From Gammaproteobacteria bacterium (GTDB lineage: Bacteria; Pseudomonadota; Gammaproteobacteria; JACKNK01): a DNA stretch of 64,000 nucleotides. The stretch spans positions 155,758 to 219,757 of the forward strand of contig JACKNJ010000007.1 of the NCBI GenBank assembly GCA_024234895.1, given 5' to 3'. The stretch's first letter is position 1. Each line of letters begins with the position of its first letter. The notes beneath the pieces are model-generated. The model saw only the letters and a program-made list of their open reading frames with translations. It did not search any database and was not told the origin of the DNA. The translations under genes and the position numbers were made by a program. Below, one piece after another: positions 40,203 through 47,381 of the stretch.

Positions 40203-40685
40203 TCAGTAACGCCCGTGCGTCTTGTTGATGTAGTTGTTCAGTTCGACGTACTGCTGGTTCATGCGCCGCAGGATCTTGTGCACGGTGCGCATGATCGAAC
40301 GCATGACGTGATAGACCAGTTCCGGGTCGGTCTTCAGGAATTTTTCCAGTTCGGCGCGCGACAGCATGAACACCTCGCAGTTGCCCAGCGCGCGCACCCC
40401 GGCGGTGTGCTCGACGCCGTCGATGAAGCCGAGCTCGCCGATCATGTCGCCCTCGCGCATGACCTGAAGCGTGATCCAGTCCCCGCCGGCGGTGGGCTTG
40501 ACCACCTCCAGCGAGCCCATGGTCACGACATATATCTGGTCGTCCTTCTGCCCCTCCTCGATCAGGAACATGCCGCGCTCCAGGCCCTCGGCACTGACCA
40601 CGTCCGCGAGGCTGGCCGCCTGCGCGTCGCTCAGTTCGGAGCCCAGCGGGGATTTCTTGATGGTTTCGGCGCTGACAAATGACAT
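40203..40685 (-). CDS. Cyclic nucleotide-binding domain protein without DNA-binding domain
   Basis: A 160-residue protein made almost wholly of a CRP-like beta-barrel domain (MFLIEEGQKDDQIYVVTMGSLEVVK, VMREGDMIGELGFIDGVEHTAGVRAL) followed by a long helix (ELVYHVMRSIMRTVHKILRRMNQQYVELNNYI). GELGFIDG is close to the phosphate-binding cassette, but the Arg of the RTA-type motif is not evident; TAG stands there. No helix-turn-helix follows. ATG 40685 has GGGAGAG upstream. Divergent from the VOC protein gene, with an FNR-like box between them. The gene ends in a clear terminator. Confidence 0.85.
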   Translation of the reverse strand: MSFVSAETIKKSPLGSELSDAQAASLADVVSAEGLERGMFLIEEGQKDDQIYVVTMGSLEVVKPTAGGDWITLQVMREGDMIGELGFIDGVEHTAGVRALGNCEVFMLSRAELEKFLKTDPELVYHVMRSIMRTVHKILRRMNQQYVELNNYINKTHGRY

Positions 40686-40775
40686 GAATGGCTCTCCCTC
40701 TCGGTGATATCGGGTGGATGCGTCGTCAGAATTATGGATGACCGGCGCGCCTTCCGCCTGCCCATTCCGCCCTTG

Positions 40776-40789
40776 TTGATCAACGTCAA
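40776..40789. promoter_or_regulatory. FNR/ANR-like box
   Basis: TTGATCAACGTCAA matches the FNR/ANR consensus TTGAT-N4-ATCAA at nine of ten positions. It lies about 90 bases before the cNMP-binding protein start and 180 before the VOC protein start, which suits a class II site for the leftward gene. No experimental or statistical support is available. Confidence 0.45.
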
Positions 40790-40968
40790 TCCGGCCACGC
40801 CCCCGAACGGCACATGCGTCCGTGCGCACGCCCCGCCACGGTGCGCGTCGCACGGCACACCCCCATCCCGGCCCTTTTGAATCAGTGACTTGGCGACGCG
40901 ATGGCGCATGGCGCAAGCCGTGCATGGCGCAGGCGTCCGCGTCCCCTTCCACACAGGTTGCCCGATCC

Positions 40969-42213
40969 ATGCCCCACTCCCTCGGCTTCGCCCGCAACGG
41001 CGACAAGGAAAACTCCCCCTTCTTCGAGGACTACCTCGTCCGCCTGCTCGAGGAGCGCGACCGCACCGGCCTGACCGACGCGATCCAGCAGGTCGAGGCG
41101 ATGATGATCACCGTCGATCCCGGCTCGTCGATCCAGTACATCGCCGAACTCTGCCTGATGACCCCGTATCACTACCTGGTCACACTGGAGAGCGAGAGCC
41201 ACTGGACGCACGTGCTGCGCATCGACATGAAATCTCCGGACCTGATCGTCCGCGAGGTCAAGGACCCGGCCATCCGCGGCATCTTCCGCAGCCTCAACGA
41301 GGTCTACCCGATCGGCTCGCGCAAGCCGAATTCCCGCTACATGGGCGAGGTGCTGCGTGTCTCCGACCTTCACCACGTGGTCAACGAACAACGCCAGCGT
41401 GAATTCCGCTTCTTCTCGCCGGACGACGTGCGCCGCATGGAACTGCCCGGCAACATCGCCATCAGCAAGCCCTCGCCGTACACCCACAACATCGTCGGCT
41501 ACCTGGAGCGCAATCCGGACGACATCCGCGTCTACGCGCTCGGCCTGTCCAGCATCCGTTCCGACGTGAACATCGTCTACGAAGCCGCCAAGGAATTGCA
41601 GAAGAAGCTCGGAATCGACGGCCTGATCCTGCCAATCGACCACCTCGCCACGCGCGTCTACAGCCAGAATCGCGAGGTCGCGATCCTCGAATGGCTGTCG
41701 CTGTCGAGCTACTACTACTGGGGCTCCTACGACATCCGCGACCAGAACTCCTCCACCAACGTCACCAAGTCGGTGCACTACGCGGACGAATCGATCAGCC
41801 CGGCCAAGGTGTTCACCGCCAACAACACCCCCTACTTCGTCAACCACCTCGACAAGCTGCCCAGCCCGACCGAGACCTTCGTGCGCAACTACGGGCCGCG
41901 CCTGCACCACGTCGCGCTCGCGGTCGCCGACGGCGAAACCGACGGGCAGGAAAACATCGAACACGTGGTCAAGCAGATCGCCGCCCAGGGCCGCGAATTC
42001 CTGCTCGACGTGATCGGATCGAAGGAAGAAGGCCTCAAGCAGATCTTCTCCAGCGCCTCCGAACACTCCTCGCTGATCATCGAATACGTGCAGCGTTACG
42101 GCGGCTTCCAAGGCTTCTTCACCAAGGACAACGTCGCCAGGCTGACCCACGCCGCCGGTGTCGAGGAAGAACTGCTGGAAATGCAGGCAGAGGCAAATCG
42201 AAAGACAGGTTAA
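40969..42213 (+). CDS. VOC-superfamily protein resembling 4-hydroxyphenylpyruvate dioxygenase
   Basis: A 414-residue protein. The C-terminal half has the layout of a type I extradiol/HPPD-like vicinal oxygen chelate enzyme: H225 in LPIDHLATRV, H314 in RLHHVALAVADG and E372 in IIEYVQRYGGFQGFF could form the iron triad. The N-terminal 200 residues (IDMKSPDLIVREVKD, GEVLRVSDLHHVVNE) are not recognised. It is not a normal HPPD, because the N-terminal half differs and no tyrosine genes are near. ATG 40969 is one possible start. The TAA stop lies inside the attC-like site that begins the AT-rich cassette, so the last residues may have been altered by cassette insertion. Confidence 0.6.
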   Translation: MPHSLGFARNGDKENSPFFEDYLVRLLEERDRTGLTDAIQQVEAMMITVDPGSSIQYIAELCLMTPYHYLVTLESESHWTHVLRIDMKSPDLIVREVKDPAIRGIFRSLNEVYPIGSRKPNSRYMGEVLRVSDLHHVVNEQRQREFRFFSPDDVRRMELPGNIAISKPSPYTHNIVGYLERNPDDIRVYALGLSSIRSDVNIVYEAAKELQKKLGIDGLILPIDHLATRVYSQNREVAILEWLSLSSYYYWGSYDIRDQNSSTNVTKSVHYADESISPAKVFTANNTPYFVNHLDKLPSPTETFVRNYGPRLHHVALAVADGETDGQENIEHVVKQIAAQGREFLLDVIGSKEEGLKQIFSSASEHSSLIIEYVQRYGGFQGFFTKDNVARLTHAAGVEEELLEMQAEANRKTG

Positions 42214-42279
42214 CGCCGCGCTCACCGGTAAATTGCGAGCGCAGCGAGTAATTTATCCGCGTGCAGCGCCTTGTTAGCT
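42208..42279 (-). repeat. attC-like site (integron recombination site)
   Basis: On the minus strand the site starts GCTAACAAGGCGCTG and ends GCGGCGTTAACC. The arms pair: GCTAACAAGGCGCTGCACGC against the inverted GTTAACGCCGCGCTCACC, with TAAATT/AATTTA near the centre and an imperfect terminal loop. The 72-base size, GTT-ending core and unpaired bulges fit attC sites. The cassette gene's stop TAA lies inside GCTAAC, as is common in cassettes. The GC-rich hairpin abuts an AT-rich gene. The terminal cores only partly match GTTRRRY. Confidence 0.65.
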
Positions 42280-43881
42280 GCTTTGTGGCAATAAGAAAGA
42301 GCCTTCACTAAGAAACTCATCCACTTCTTCGGAAATGCGCTCGCATCTCTTTAACTTCTCATCGATATCCTTATCAAGATTTTCCAATATGAATTTGGTT
42401 TCCTGAGCCTTAATAACGCCAAGAATATCCATTCTATCTATTAAATAAGCGACCAAAGACATTGCGATAGCGGTTAGTGACCCAACAATTACCGCTGTTA
42501 CAACAGGGGCAAATGGCGCGAGAAATGGCACGCCTAGAATAAGCTTTTCAATGACTTCTTCGAGTGCTACGCCGGAAATAACAACTCCTCCAGCTGCAAT
42601 TAGCTTCATAGCCTCGTGCATTGTCTCGGCAAAACTCATGTTAGCAGGAGGAAAAAGGATGAGTTTCAACGCTTTTAACAAGGAAAACACACCTTCTCTG
42701 ATCATTCTAACAAATCGCTTAGCGGTAGTTACAAACATATTTACTAGTGTTGTAATTATGTTTGATATAAAACCTGATATAAATCCAGCAGAGAAACCTT
42801 CTACTACTCCTTTCCATTTATCAGCAATGTTTCGGCCAATGCGAATCAAACGAACCTTGACGTCCTTATATAAACTCTCGCCTTCAAGGCCATTATTGTA
42901 TGCGTCTTTTATTTCAACAATTGCACTTGAAAAAAACTCAACCAAAAGATACCCAAATGCTTGTTGTGCGCCCATTTTCACGCCTTCGCTTACGCCTGTG
43001 GTCGCTGAATTTTTTAGATAGTGTTTTGCTTTATCTGTATCAGACGGCAAATGTCTTGCCGAAGTTTCTTTGCCTTGCTGGATCTTATCCTTTAATTTTT
43101 GCTCATCTATATCAAATCGATCTTTATTTTCAGCTCCGGATTTATCCTTCTTTGACATCCACTCTTCTTTATCAAAATCTCTCATTGATTGATTTATTGA
43201 ACGGTCTGTTAGTGCAAGGTTATCTTCATCCGTCGCAAAGTCAGCTTTTGGTGCTGACGACTGCATGAAACCGCCATTTTTATGATGTTGAGATAACGAC
43301 TCTATATGATCTGGGCTTGTAGCATCTGCTTTTGTCATTTTCCCAGTATAAGCATCTTGCACCATATGATTATCATCCATTTGAGAACGAGTATAGATAG
43401 CACCTGAGCTGTTTTTTCCTGCATTGGCAAACTGCTTTCCTTCACTATTCTTGCTATGTGTATAGTCCTCTCTTCTATAACGATCTTCGTCTTTAGCATA
43501 AACACCATTATTTGCGTTGTTTATTGTTGTTACATTTCCGCCCGCTTTGTCATAAGCACTTATTATTTTGCCAAGCCCAAATGGACCAGCAATCGATGAT
43601 ATGACGCCGCGCTTCGTTTCATCTATAAGCTGCTCCAATCGATCTTTGTGAAATGAAGTCCTAAGTTCGGAAAGCAAAGCCTCGACCTCTGCGGAATTTG
43701 CCTCCAAAGAAGCGTTAAAATCAGTTGAATAGTCAAGGTTTTTCAGTCTATTACTATCCACATCTTGACTAAGAAGTTTATCGACCTGCTCTTGATCAGT
43801 AACGCCACGAACAAACGGCAGAGACTGATTCTTCTTTAGTATTTCTTTCCTTTTTTTGAAACGATCAATTCTGCCGCTCAT
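42274..43881 (-). CDS. Cassette gene: HNH-like motif protein with C-terminal membrane domain
   Basis: 535 residues, no named family recognised. A basic N-terminus (MSGRIDRFKKRKEILKK) and a helical region lead to a polar Asn/Asp/Lys-rich core. Within the core, DAYTGKMTKADATSPDHIES (176-195) and NLALTDRSINQS (221-232) resemble an HNH nuclease: DH pair, central Asn and a final Asn, without zinc cysteines. From about 360 to 490 there are several hydrophobic segments (FSAGFISGFISNIITTLVNMF, VTAVIVGSLTAIAMSLVAYLI), suggesting membrane insertion. The tail is a charged coil. GGAG precedes the ATG. It lies 18 bases after the TerB-like gene. A toxic effector is a hypothesis. Confidence 0.6.
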   Translation of the reverse strand: MSGRIDRFKKRKEILKKNQSLPFVRGVTDQEQVDKLLSQDVDSNRLKNLDYSTDFNASLEANSAEVEALLSELRTSFHKDRLEQLIDETKRGVISSIAGPFGLGKIISAYDKAGGNVTTINNANNGVYAKDEDRYRREDYTHSKNSEGKQFANAGKNSSGAIYTRSQMDDNHMVQDAYTGKMTKADATSPDHIESLSQHHKNGGFMQSSAPKADFATDEDNLALTDRSINQSMRDFDKEEWMSKKDKSGAENKDRFDIDEQKLKDKIQQGKETSARHLPSDTDKAKHYLKNSATTGVSEGVKMGAQQAFGYLLVEFFSSAIVEIKDAYNNGLEGESLYKDVKVRLIRIGRNIADKWKGVVEGFSAGFISGFISNIITTLVNMFVTTAKRFVRMIREGVFSLLKALKLILFPPANMSFAETMHEAMKLIAAGGVVISGVALEEVIEKLILGVPFLAPFAPVVTAVIVGSLTAIAMSLVAYLIDRMDILGVIKAQETKFILENLDKDIDEKLKRCERISEEVDEFLSEGSFLLPQSS

Positions 43882-43899
43882 TATTTATTGCTCCATGTC

Positions 43900-44541
43900 T
43901 TATGCTGCTTTAGCCTGATTCCAAGCCTGAACAAACGCCTCTTCTTCTGGCTTCACACCATCTATTTCCATTACATACCTAATCAAATCCTCATAGACAT
44001 CTAGAGGAATTCCAGAGGCATTTGCCAGTAAAAAAGCTTCTTTAACAGTAGGAGGTCTGTCATAAATATTTTGGATTTTTTCTTTCACATCCTCTGGGAT
44101 GCTCTGAGCAATCATTCCTTTGACAAACTCACCGATTTCTTCCCTTTCATTTTCAGAGAAATCACCATCGCATGCCGCACAAGAAACTCCGACGGCTTCC
44201 ATTGCAATAATAGCTTTGAAATGTTCATCATGAGATTTAAGCTTTGTTAGCGCTTGAAAAAGCGCTTTTTCAAGTTTTTCTATCTGTAAAGAATTTTCAG
44301 CTTTTCCCTCAGCTCGTCCTTCCTCTTTTATCTGCTTCTTCTCATTATCATCACTGTCTGCTACAGCAGCGCCAACAGCGCCTCCCGCGAGACCAGCCGC
44401 CACTGCGGCTGCGATAGTTCCTGCACCTGAGAGTGAGGCGATCAAGGATGCTCCTCCCAATAATGAGCCACCACCAGTAAATGGTGCGGCAGCAACCGCA
44501 CCAACACCAACAGCTATACCAGCTAATACCTTACCCCACAT
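43900..44541 (-). CDS. Cassette gene: glycine-zipper protein with TerB-like domain
   Basis: 213 residues. Residues 3-62 are hydrophobic with Gly/Ala repeats (GGGSLLGGASLIASLSGAGT, AAAVAAGLAGGAVGAAVA), a glycine-zipper that could insert in a membrane. A charged linker follows. Residues 105-210 look like a TerB-type helical domain with two acidic sites, CDGDFSENEREEIGEFV and EIDGVKPEEEAF, the positions where TerB proteins have metal-binding acids. It has a strong AAGGAG seven bases before the ATG and is the first gene of the cassette. TerB-like proteins recur in stress and anti-phage operons; a sensor role here is inference. Confidence 0.65.
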   Translation of the reverse strand: MWGKVLAGIAVGVGAVAAAPFTGGGSLLGGASLIASLSGAGTIAAAVAAGLAGGAVGAAVADSDDNEKKQIKEEGRAEGKAENSLQIEKLEKALFQALTKLKSHDEHFKAIIAMEAVGVSCAACDGDFSENEREEIGEFVKGMIAQSIPEDVKEKIQNIYDRPPTVKEAFLLANASGIPLDVYEDLIRYVMEIDGVKPEEEAFVQAWNQAKAA

Positions 44542-44593
44542 ATCACTCTCCTTTTTTCGAACTAGTTTAAATGTACAAATTTTGATTCAGACA

Positions 44594-44749
44594 GCTAACA
44601 GTGGTTTATAGAGCATCTACGTTCACGACGAAACGTAGACGCATCGTTCGCCGACATAGGTTGCATCTTCGTATGCACGTCGCTGTCATACTGGTTATCG
44701 GGACAGTGTCCTGGCCCCTCGAACTGGATCGACCGAGAGGGCCGCGTCC
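44594..44749. other. Possible attI/integrase promoter region of a relic integron
   Basis: This space between the cassette and the integrase-like gene starts with the core GCTAAC (minus strand GTTAGC) and holds an inverted repeat CTACGTT / AACGTAG at 44617-44638. In integrons attI and the divergent promoters lie exactly here. No LexA box or certain promoter is seen. Confidence 0.4.
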
Positions 44750-45232
44750 GTGAACAACTCCATTTCATCTCCTGCTCCGAGCGCCGACAGCGCTTCAGGT
44801 TTGCCCCGCACGCTCTGGGACGACTATCGCAAACTGCTTCTGCGTCAGCATGTTAAACCCGACGCGGCGCGTTGGTACGTGCGTCGGGTCGAGCATTTTG
44901 TTCAGCGTCATCGCAATGCCCCTCTGGATCAACTGGCTGCTGCCGATTTCAACGCTCACCTCGAGCAGACGTTGCGTGACGGCAAGCTGGTGGCGTGGCA
45001 GGCCTTGCAGACTGTCGACGCGCTTGAGCAATTCTGCAACCTATGCAGCCCGAATTCTGCCGGCGATGTCGACTGGGAAGAGTGGCGTCGCGCGGCGCGA
45101 TCGCTGCCTGACGATCGTGCTCATATGAGCGAGAACGACATTCGGCGGCTCAAGGAGGACGCGACGGATTCGCGTCTGGTTCGCAAAGCCTCCCCGAAAG
45201 CCGCAGAGCTGATCAACCGGCTGACAAACATA
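44750..45232 (+). pseudogene. intI: Truncated integron integrase (long-type IntI), N-terminal part only
   Basis: About 160 codons from GTG 44750 resemble the N-terminal extension of long integron integrases in gammaproteobacteria: LWDDYRKLLLRQHVKPDAARWYV, then VAWQALQTVDALEQF and VDWEEWRRAARSL. Homology stops near AELINRL, where the SAM-like core domain would start. The palindrome at 45232-45296 follows and then the antisense Fic gene. All catalytic residues of the tyrosine recombinase (R, H, R, Y) are missing, so it is dead. The reading frame runs on to 45481, but that part is antisense to fic and not integrase-like. The long-type assignment comes from memory of family patterns. Confidence 0.6.
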
Positions 45233-45296
45233 AAGGGGTCAGTACCCGTTTTTGTTGTTAGTGCCGGGGCACGAAAAAGGGTACTGACCACTTTTC
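45232..45296. repeat. Palindromic element at the integrase break point
   Basis: AAAGGGGTCAGTACCC on the left is inverted as GGGTACTGACCACTTTT on the right, with TTTTTG / GAAAAA extending the stem. The stem-loop of about 60 bases differs from the other families in the window. It lies exactly where integrase homology ends and also just after the end of fic, for which it might act as a terminator. Confidence 0.75.
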
Positions 45297-45298
45297 TG

Positions 45299-46516
45299 TC
45301 AGGATTTATCGGGGAACAGCCCCGGCAACCAGCGCGCGGCGAGGCGGGCAGGGAATACCAGGCGCAGGGGCGCGCGGCTACTGTCGGCGGTGATCACGCC
45401 ACGTTCGGTCAGGCTCGCGACCAGTCGGCGCGCCTGACGTTCGCCGACGTCGAGCAAGGCCGGGAGTTCGCCGCGCGGTAGCGTGCCGCGATAGAGGATG
45501 GCCTCGAGGACGCGTTCCGACTTCGGCGGCAACAATCCGACGCGGATCTCCTCGGCGGCCCAGAACAGAATGCGGTCGCGCAGACGTTCGGGGCGCACCA
45601 GCTCCTGCATGAAATCGACCTGATCGAGACAGGTGTCGAGAAAGAACGTCGAGAAGGTCGTGAGCGACTCTTCGCTCAGCGCACCGCGCCCGTCCAGATC
45701 GTTACGGCGCGGTTGATCGCAGTCGGCCAGCAGGCGTTTGTAGTCGCTGACCCGGCGCGCCAGGCCCCGCGCGATCGACCAGACGCCGCCGGTATCCAGA
45801 GCGTCGAGCAGGGCCGCATGCGACATCAGCCGCGCGACGCGACCGTTGCCGTCGAGAAACGGGTGCACCCATAACATGCGGTGATGCGCGGCGGCGGCGG
45901 CGATCACGGTTTCGGCAGGCGCCAGCCCGGCATAGACATCTTCGAGACGTGCCATGAAACGCGGCAGCGCACCGGGACTGATCGGCACATGCACGCCGAC
46001 CCGCACGTCGCGCCGGCGCCATGCGCCGGGTTCCACCGGCCAACGCTCGCCGCTCGCGGGATCTTCCACCCAGCGCATGTCTTCGGGCAGGGTTTCGTAG
46101 AACCGCCGGTGTATCTCCCGCAGCCCCTCGGCGGCACTCGCCCTCCCCCGCAGGCCGCCGCCATCGATCCATTCCTGCACGCCGATGTGGGCCAGCGCCT
46201 CGCGTTGCAGGTCGCGCTTTTTCGGGTCCTGGCTGTAGTCGCTGTGCAGGGCGCGTTCGATGTCGACCGGATGGGTGTCGTGACCTTCGATGAGATTGCT
46301 GTAGTAGCAGTTCATCGCCCGCACCAGATCGGCCAGGGCACGTACCACGTCATCCGGCAAGCGGGCACGGAATTCGGCAGACCGCCGGCTGAGCGCGAAG
46401 GCGCGTTCGACCAGTCCGGCGTGGTGGCGGGAGCCTGCCGACACCCGCAACGGCTCCAGCAAGGCGATGTTCTCGCCGCGATCGATCGGGAGATGGTCGG
46501 CAGATAGCGACATCAT
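45299..46516 (-). CDS. Fic-domain protein (probable AMP transferase)
   Basis: 405 residues. The Fic motif is HPFLDGNGRVARLM (218-231) with catalytic H218. The inhibitory helix motif SxxxEG is present N-terminally as SNLIEG (73-78), so this is a class II Fic held inactive by its own N-terminus. A winged-helix-like C-terminal domain (about 330-395, GELPALLDVGERQARRLVASLTERGVITADS) is common in stand-alone Fic proteins. Such enzymes AMPylate target proteins. No antitoxin gene is needed or seen. It lies beside the integron relic, but its GC content is like the chromosome. Confidence 0.88.
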   Translation of the reverse strand: MMSLSADHLPIDRGENIALLEPLRVSAGSRHHAGLVERAFALSRRSAEFRARLPDDVVRALADLVRAMNCYYSNLIEGHDTHPVDIERALHSDYSQDPKKRDLQREALAHIGVQEWIDGGGLRGRASAAEGLREIHRRFYETLPEDMRWVEDPASGERWPVEPGAWRRRDVRVGVHVPISPGALPRFMARLEDVYAGLAPAETVIAAAAAHHRMLWVHPFLDGNGRVARLMSHAALLDALDTGGVWSIARGLARRVSDYKRLLADCDQPRRNDLDGRGALSEESLTTFSTFFLDTCLDQVDFMQELVRPERLRDRILFWAAEEIRVGLLPPKSERVLEAILYRGTLPRGELPALLDVGERQARRLVASLTERGVITADSSRAPLRLVFPARLAARWLPGLFPDKS

Positions 46517-46553
46517 GATGTCCGGTTTGTCTGTTTTGCCATCATGGCACGGA

Positions 46554-46780
46554 TCATCTTTTAATCAATGAGTTACAAATATATATACGCCACAAGCGAG
46601 GTGCCGCCCCGGCAATGATGACCGGTTCCATGTCCGCTTGTCCCGCGCGGTCCAGGAACACCTCCGCGCCGTCCGGCCAGGCCCGCACGATCGGCGCCTT
46701 GGCCGCGCCAGTCAGCTCGACCAGACGGTGCGGCCCGTTAAGCAGGGTCGACAGGCCCAGGCTGATGCGTTCGGGTGGCG
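46554..46780 (-). pseudogene. Gene fragment, possibly 6-phosphogluconolactonase C-terminus
   Basis: Reading leftward from about 46780 gives about 75 codons: PPERISLGLSTLLNGPHRLV, then ELTGAAKAPIVRAW and DGAEVFLDRAG, ending in AT-rich sequence and TGA at 46556. The order ERISL...LTG..K resembles the C-terminal part of DevB-type 6-phosphogluconolactonase. No start codon or N-terminal half is found upstream. Identification is weak; it is at least a coding-like remnant. Confidence 0.35.
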
Positions 46781-46924
46781 GCTTCGCAGCACAGGGATCG
46801 CGAGCACAGGGGTCGGGTCTCGCGTTGTTACATCAACACCTTCTCATCCGAGGTTTAACCCCAATGCGCCGCAAACCACCTTAGGCTCGCCTGGGAATCT
46901 CATCGCTGTAACGAAGCCAAAACC

Positions 46925-46970
46925 AAACAAGACCGGCGGACCGCTCAATGCGGGCCGCCGGTCTTTGTTT
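46925..46970. terminator. Strong hairpin with T-rich flank, bidirectional terminator
   Basis: AAACAAGACCGGCGG and CCGCCGGTCTTTGTTT form a 13-15 base-pair stem with a 15-base loop. T-rich tracts follow on both strands. It may end leftward transcription from the HIT gene or rightward transcription of a lost gene. The 865 bases from 46517 to 47381 contain only this, the fragment before it and the tandem repeats after it. Confidence 0.75.
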
Positions 46971-47094
46971 CCACTCCCCTCTCCCGGCTTCCAGGGGTCG
47001 GCAGGGCCTCCCGGGACCCTCGGTCGCAGGGATGCGACCGTGGAGCGTACAGGGATGTATTTACAGCGTGTCCCGAGAGGCCATGGCGGCCCAT

Positions 47095-47380
47095 GGAAGC
47101 CTTGTCACCAACGCTGATGATGTCCGACATCATCACCCCAACCCGCGTCACAGGCTGGCTTCGGCTCCGCTCAGCCAGCGATGGGCGGGTAGGCTTGGCA
47201 TGGCCCCCGGAAGCCTTGCCACCAACACTGATGATGTCCGACATCATCATTCCCCCAACCCGCGTCGCAGGCTGGCTTCGGCTCCGCTCAGCCAGCGATG
47301 GGCGGATCGGTCTGGCGTGGCCCCTGGAGGCCTTGCCACCAGCGCTGATGATGTCCGCAACATCATCAACCCCCTTTTCG
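47095..47380. repeat. Tandem repeat, 2.5 units of 114-117 bp with a 19-bp palindrome
   Basis: Units begin GGAAGCCTTGTCACCAACGC at 47095, 47209 and (diverged) 47326. Each contains GATGATGTCCGACATCATC (47116-47134, 47230-47248) or a degenerate form (47347-47367). The first two units also contain a family-2 half-palindrome, GGCTTCGGCTCCGCTCAGCC. The array lies just downstream of the HIT gene. Confidence 0.88.
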
Positions 47381-47381
47381 C

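Larger units (their letters stand above)
42211..44599 (-). mobile_element. Putative integron gene cassette carrying two genes
   Basis: The segment is strikingly AT-rich compared with its surroundings; the 60 bases from 42721 have only 16 G or C. It is bounded on the minus strand by GTTAGCTG at 44599 and by the attC core GTTAACCTG at its 3' end. Both genes read away from the truncated integrase-like gene at 44750, as cassettes do. Two-gene cassettes are less usual. The GC contrast and the boundaries are visible; that an integrase placed it is inference. Confidence 0.6.

Noticed and set aside
42274..43881. A P-loop (GPFGLGK) in the large cassette protein
   Set aside because: The Ser/Thr after GK is Ile and no Walker B-like strand follows, so ATP binding is not supported.
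45233..45481. Continuation of the integrase frame to 45481
   Set aside because: This part runs through a palindrome and antisense to the Fic gene and has no recombinase motif.
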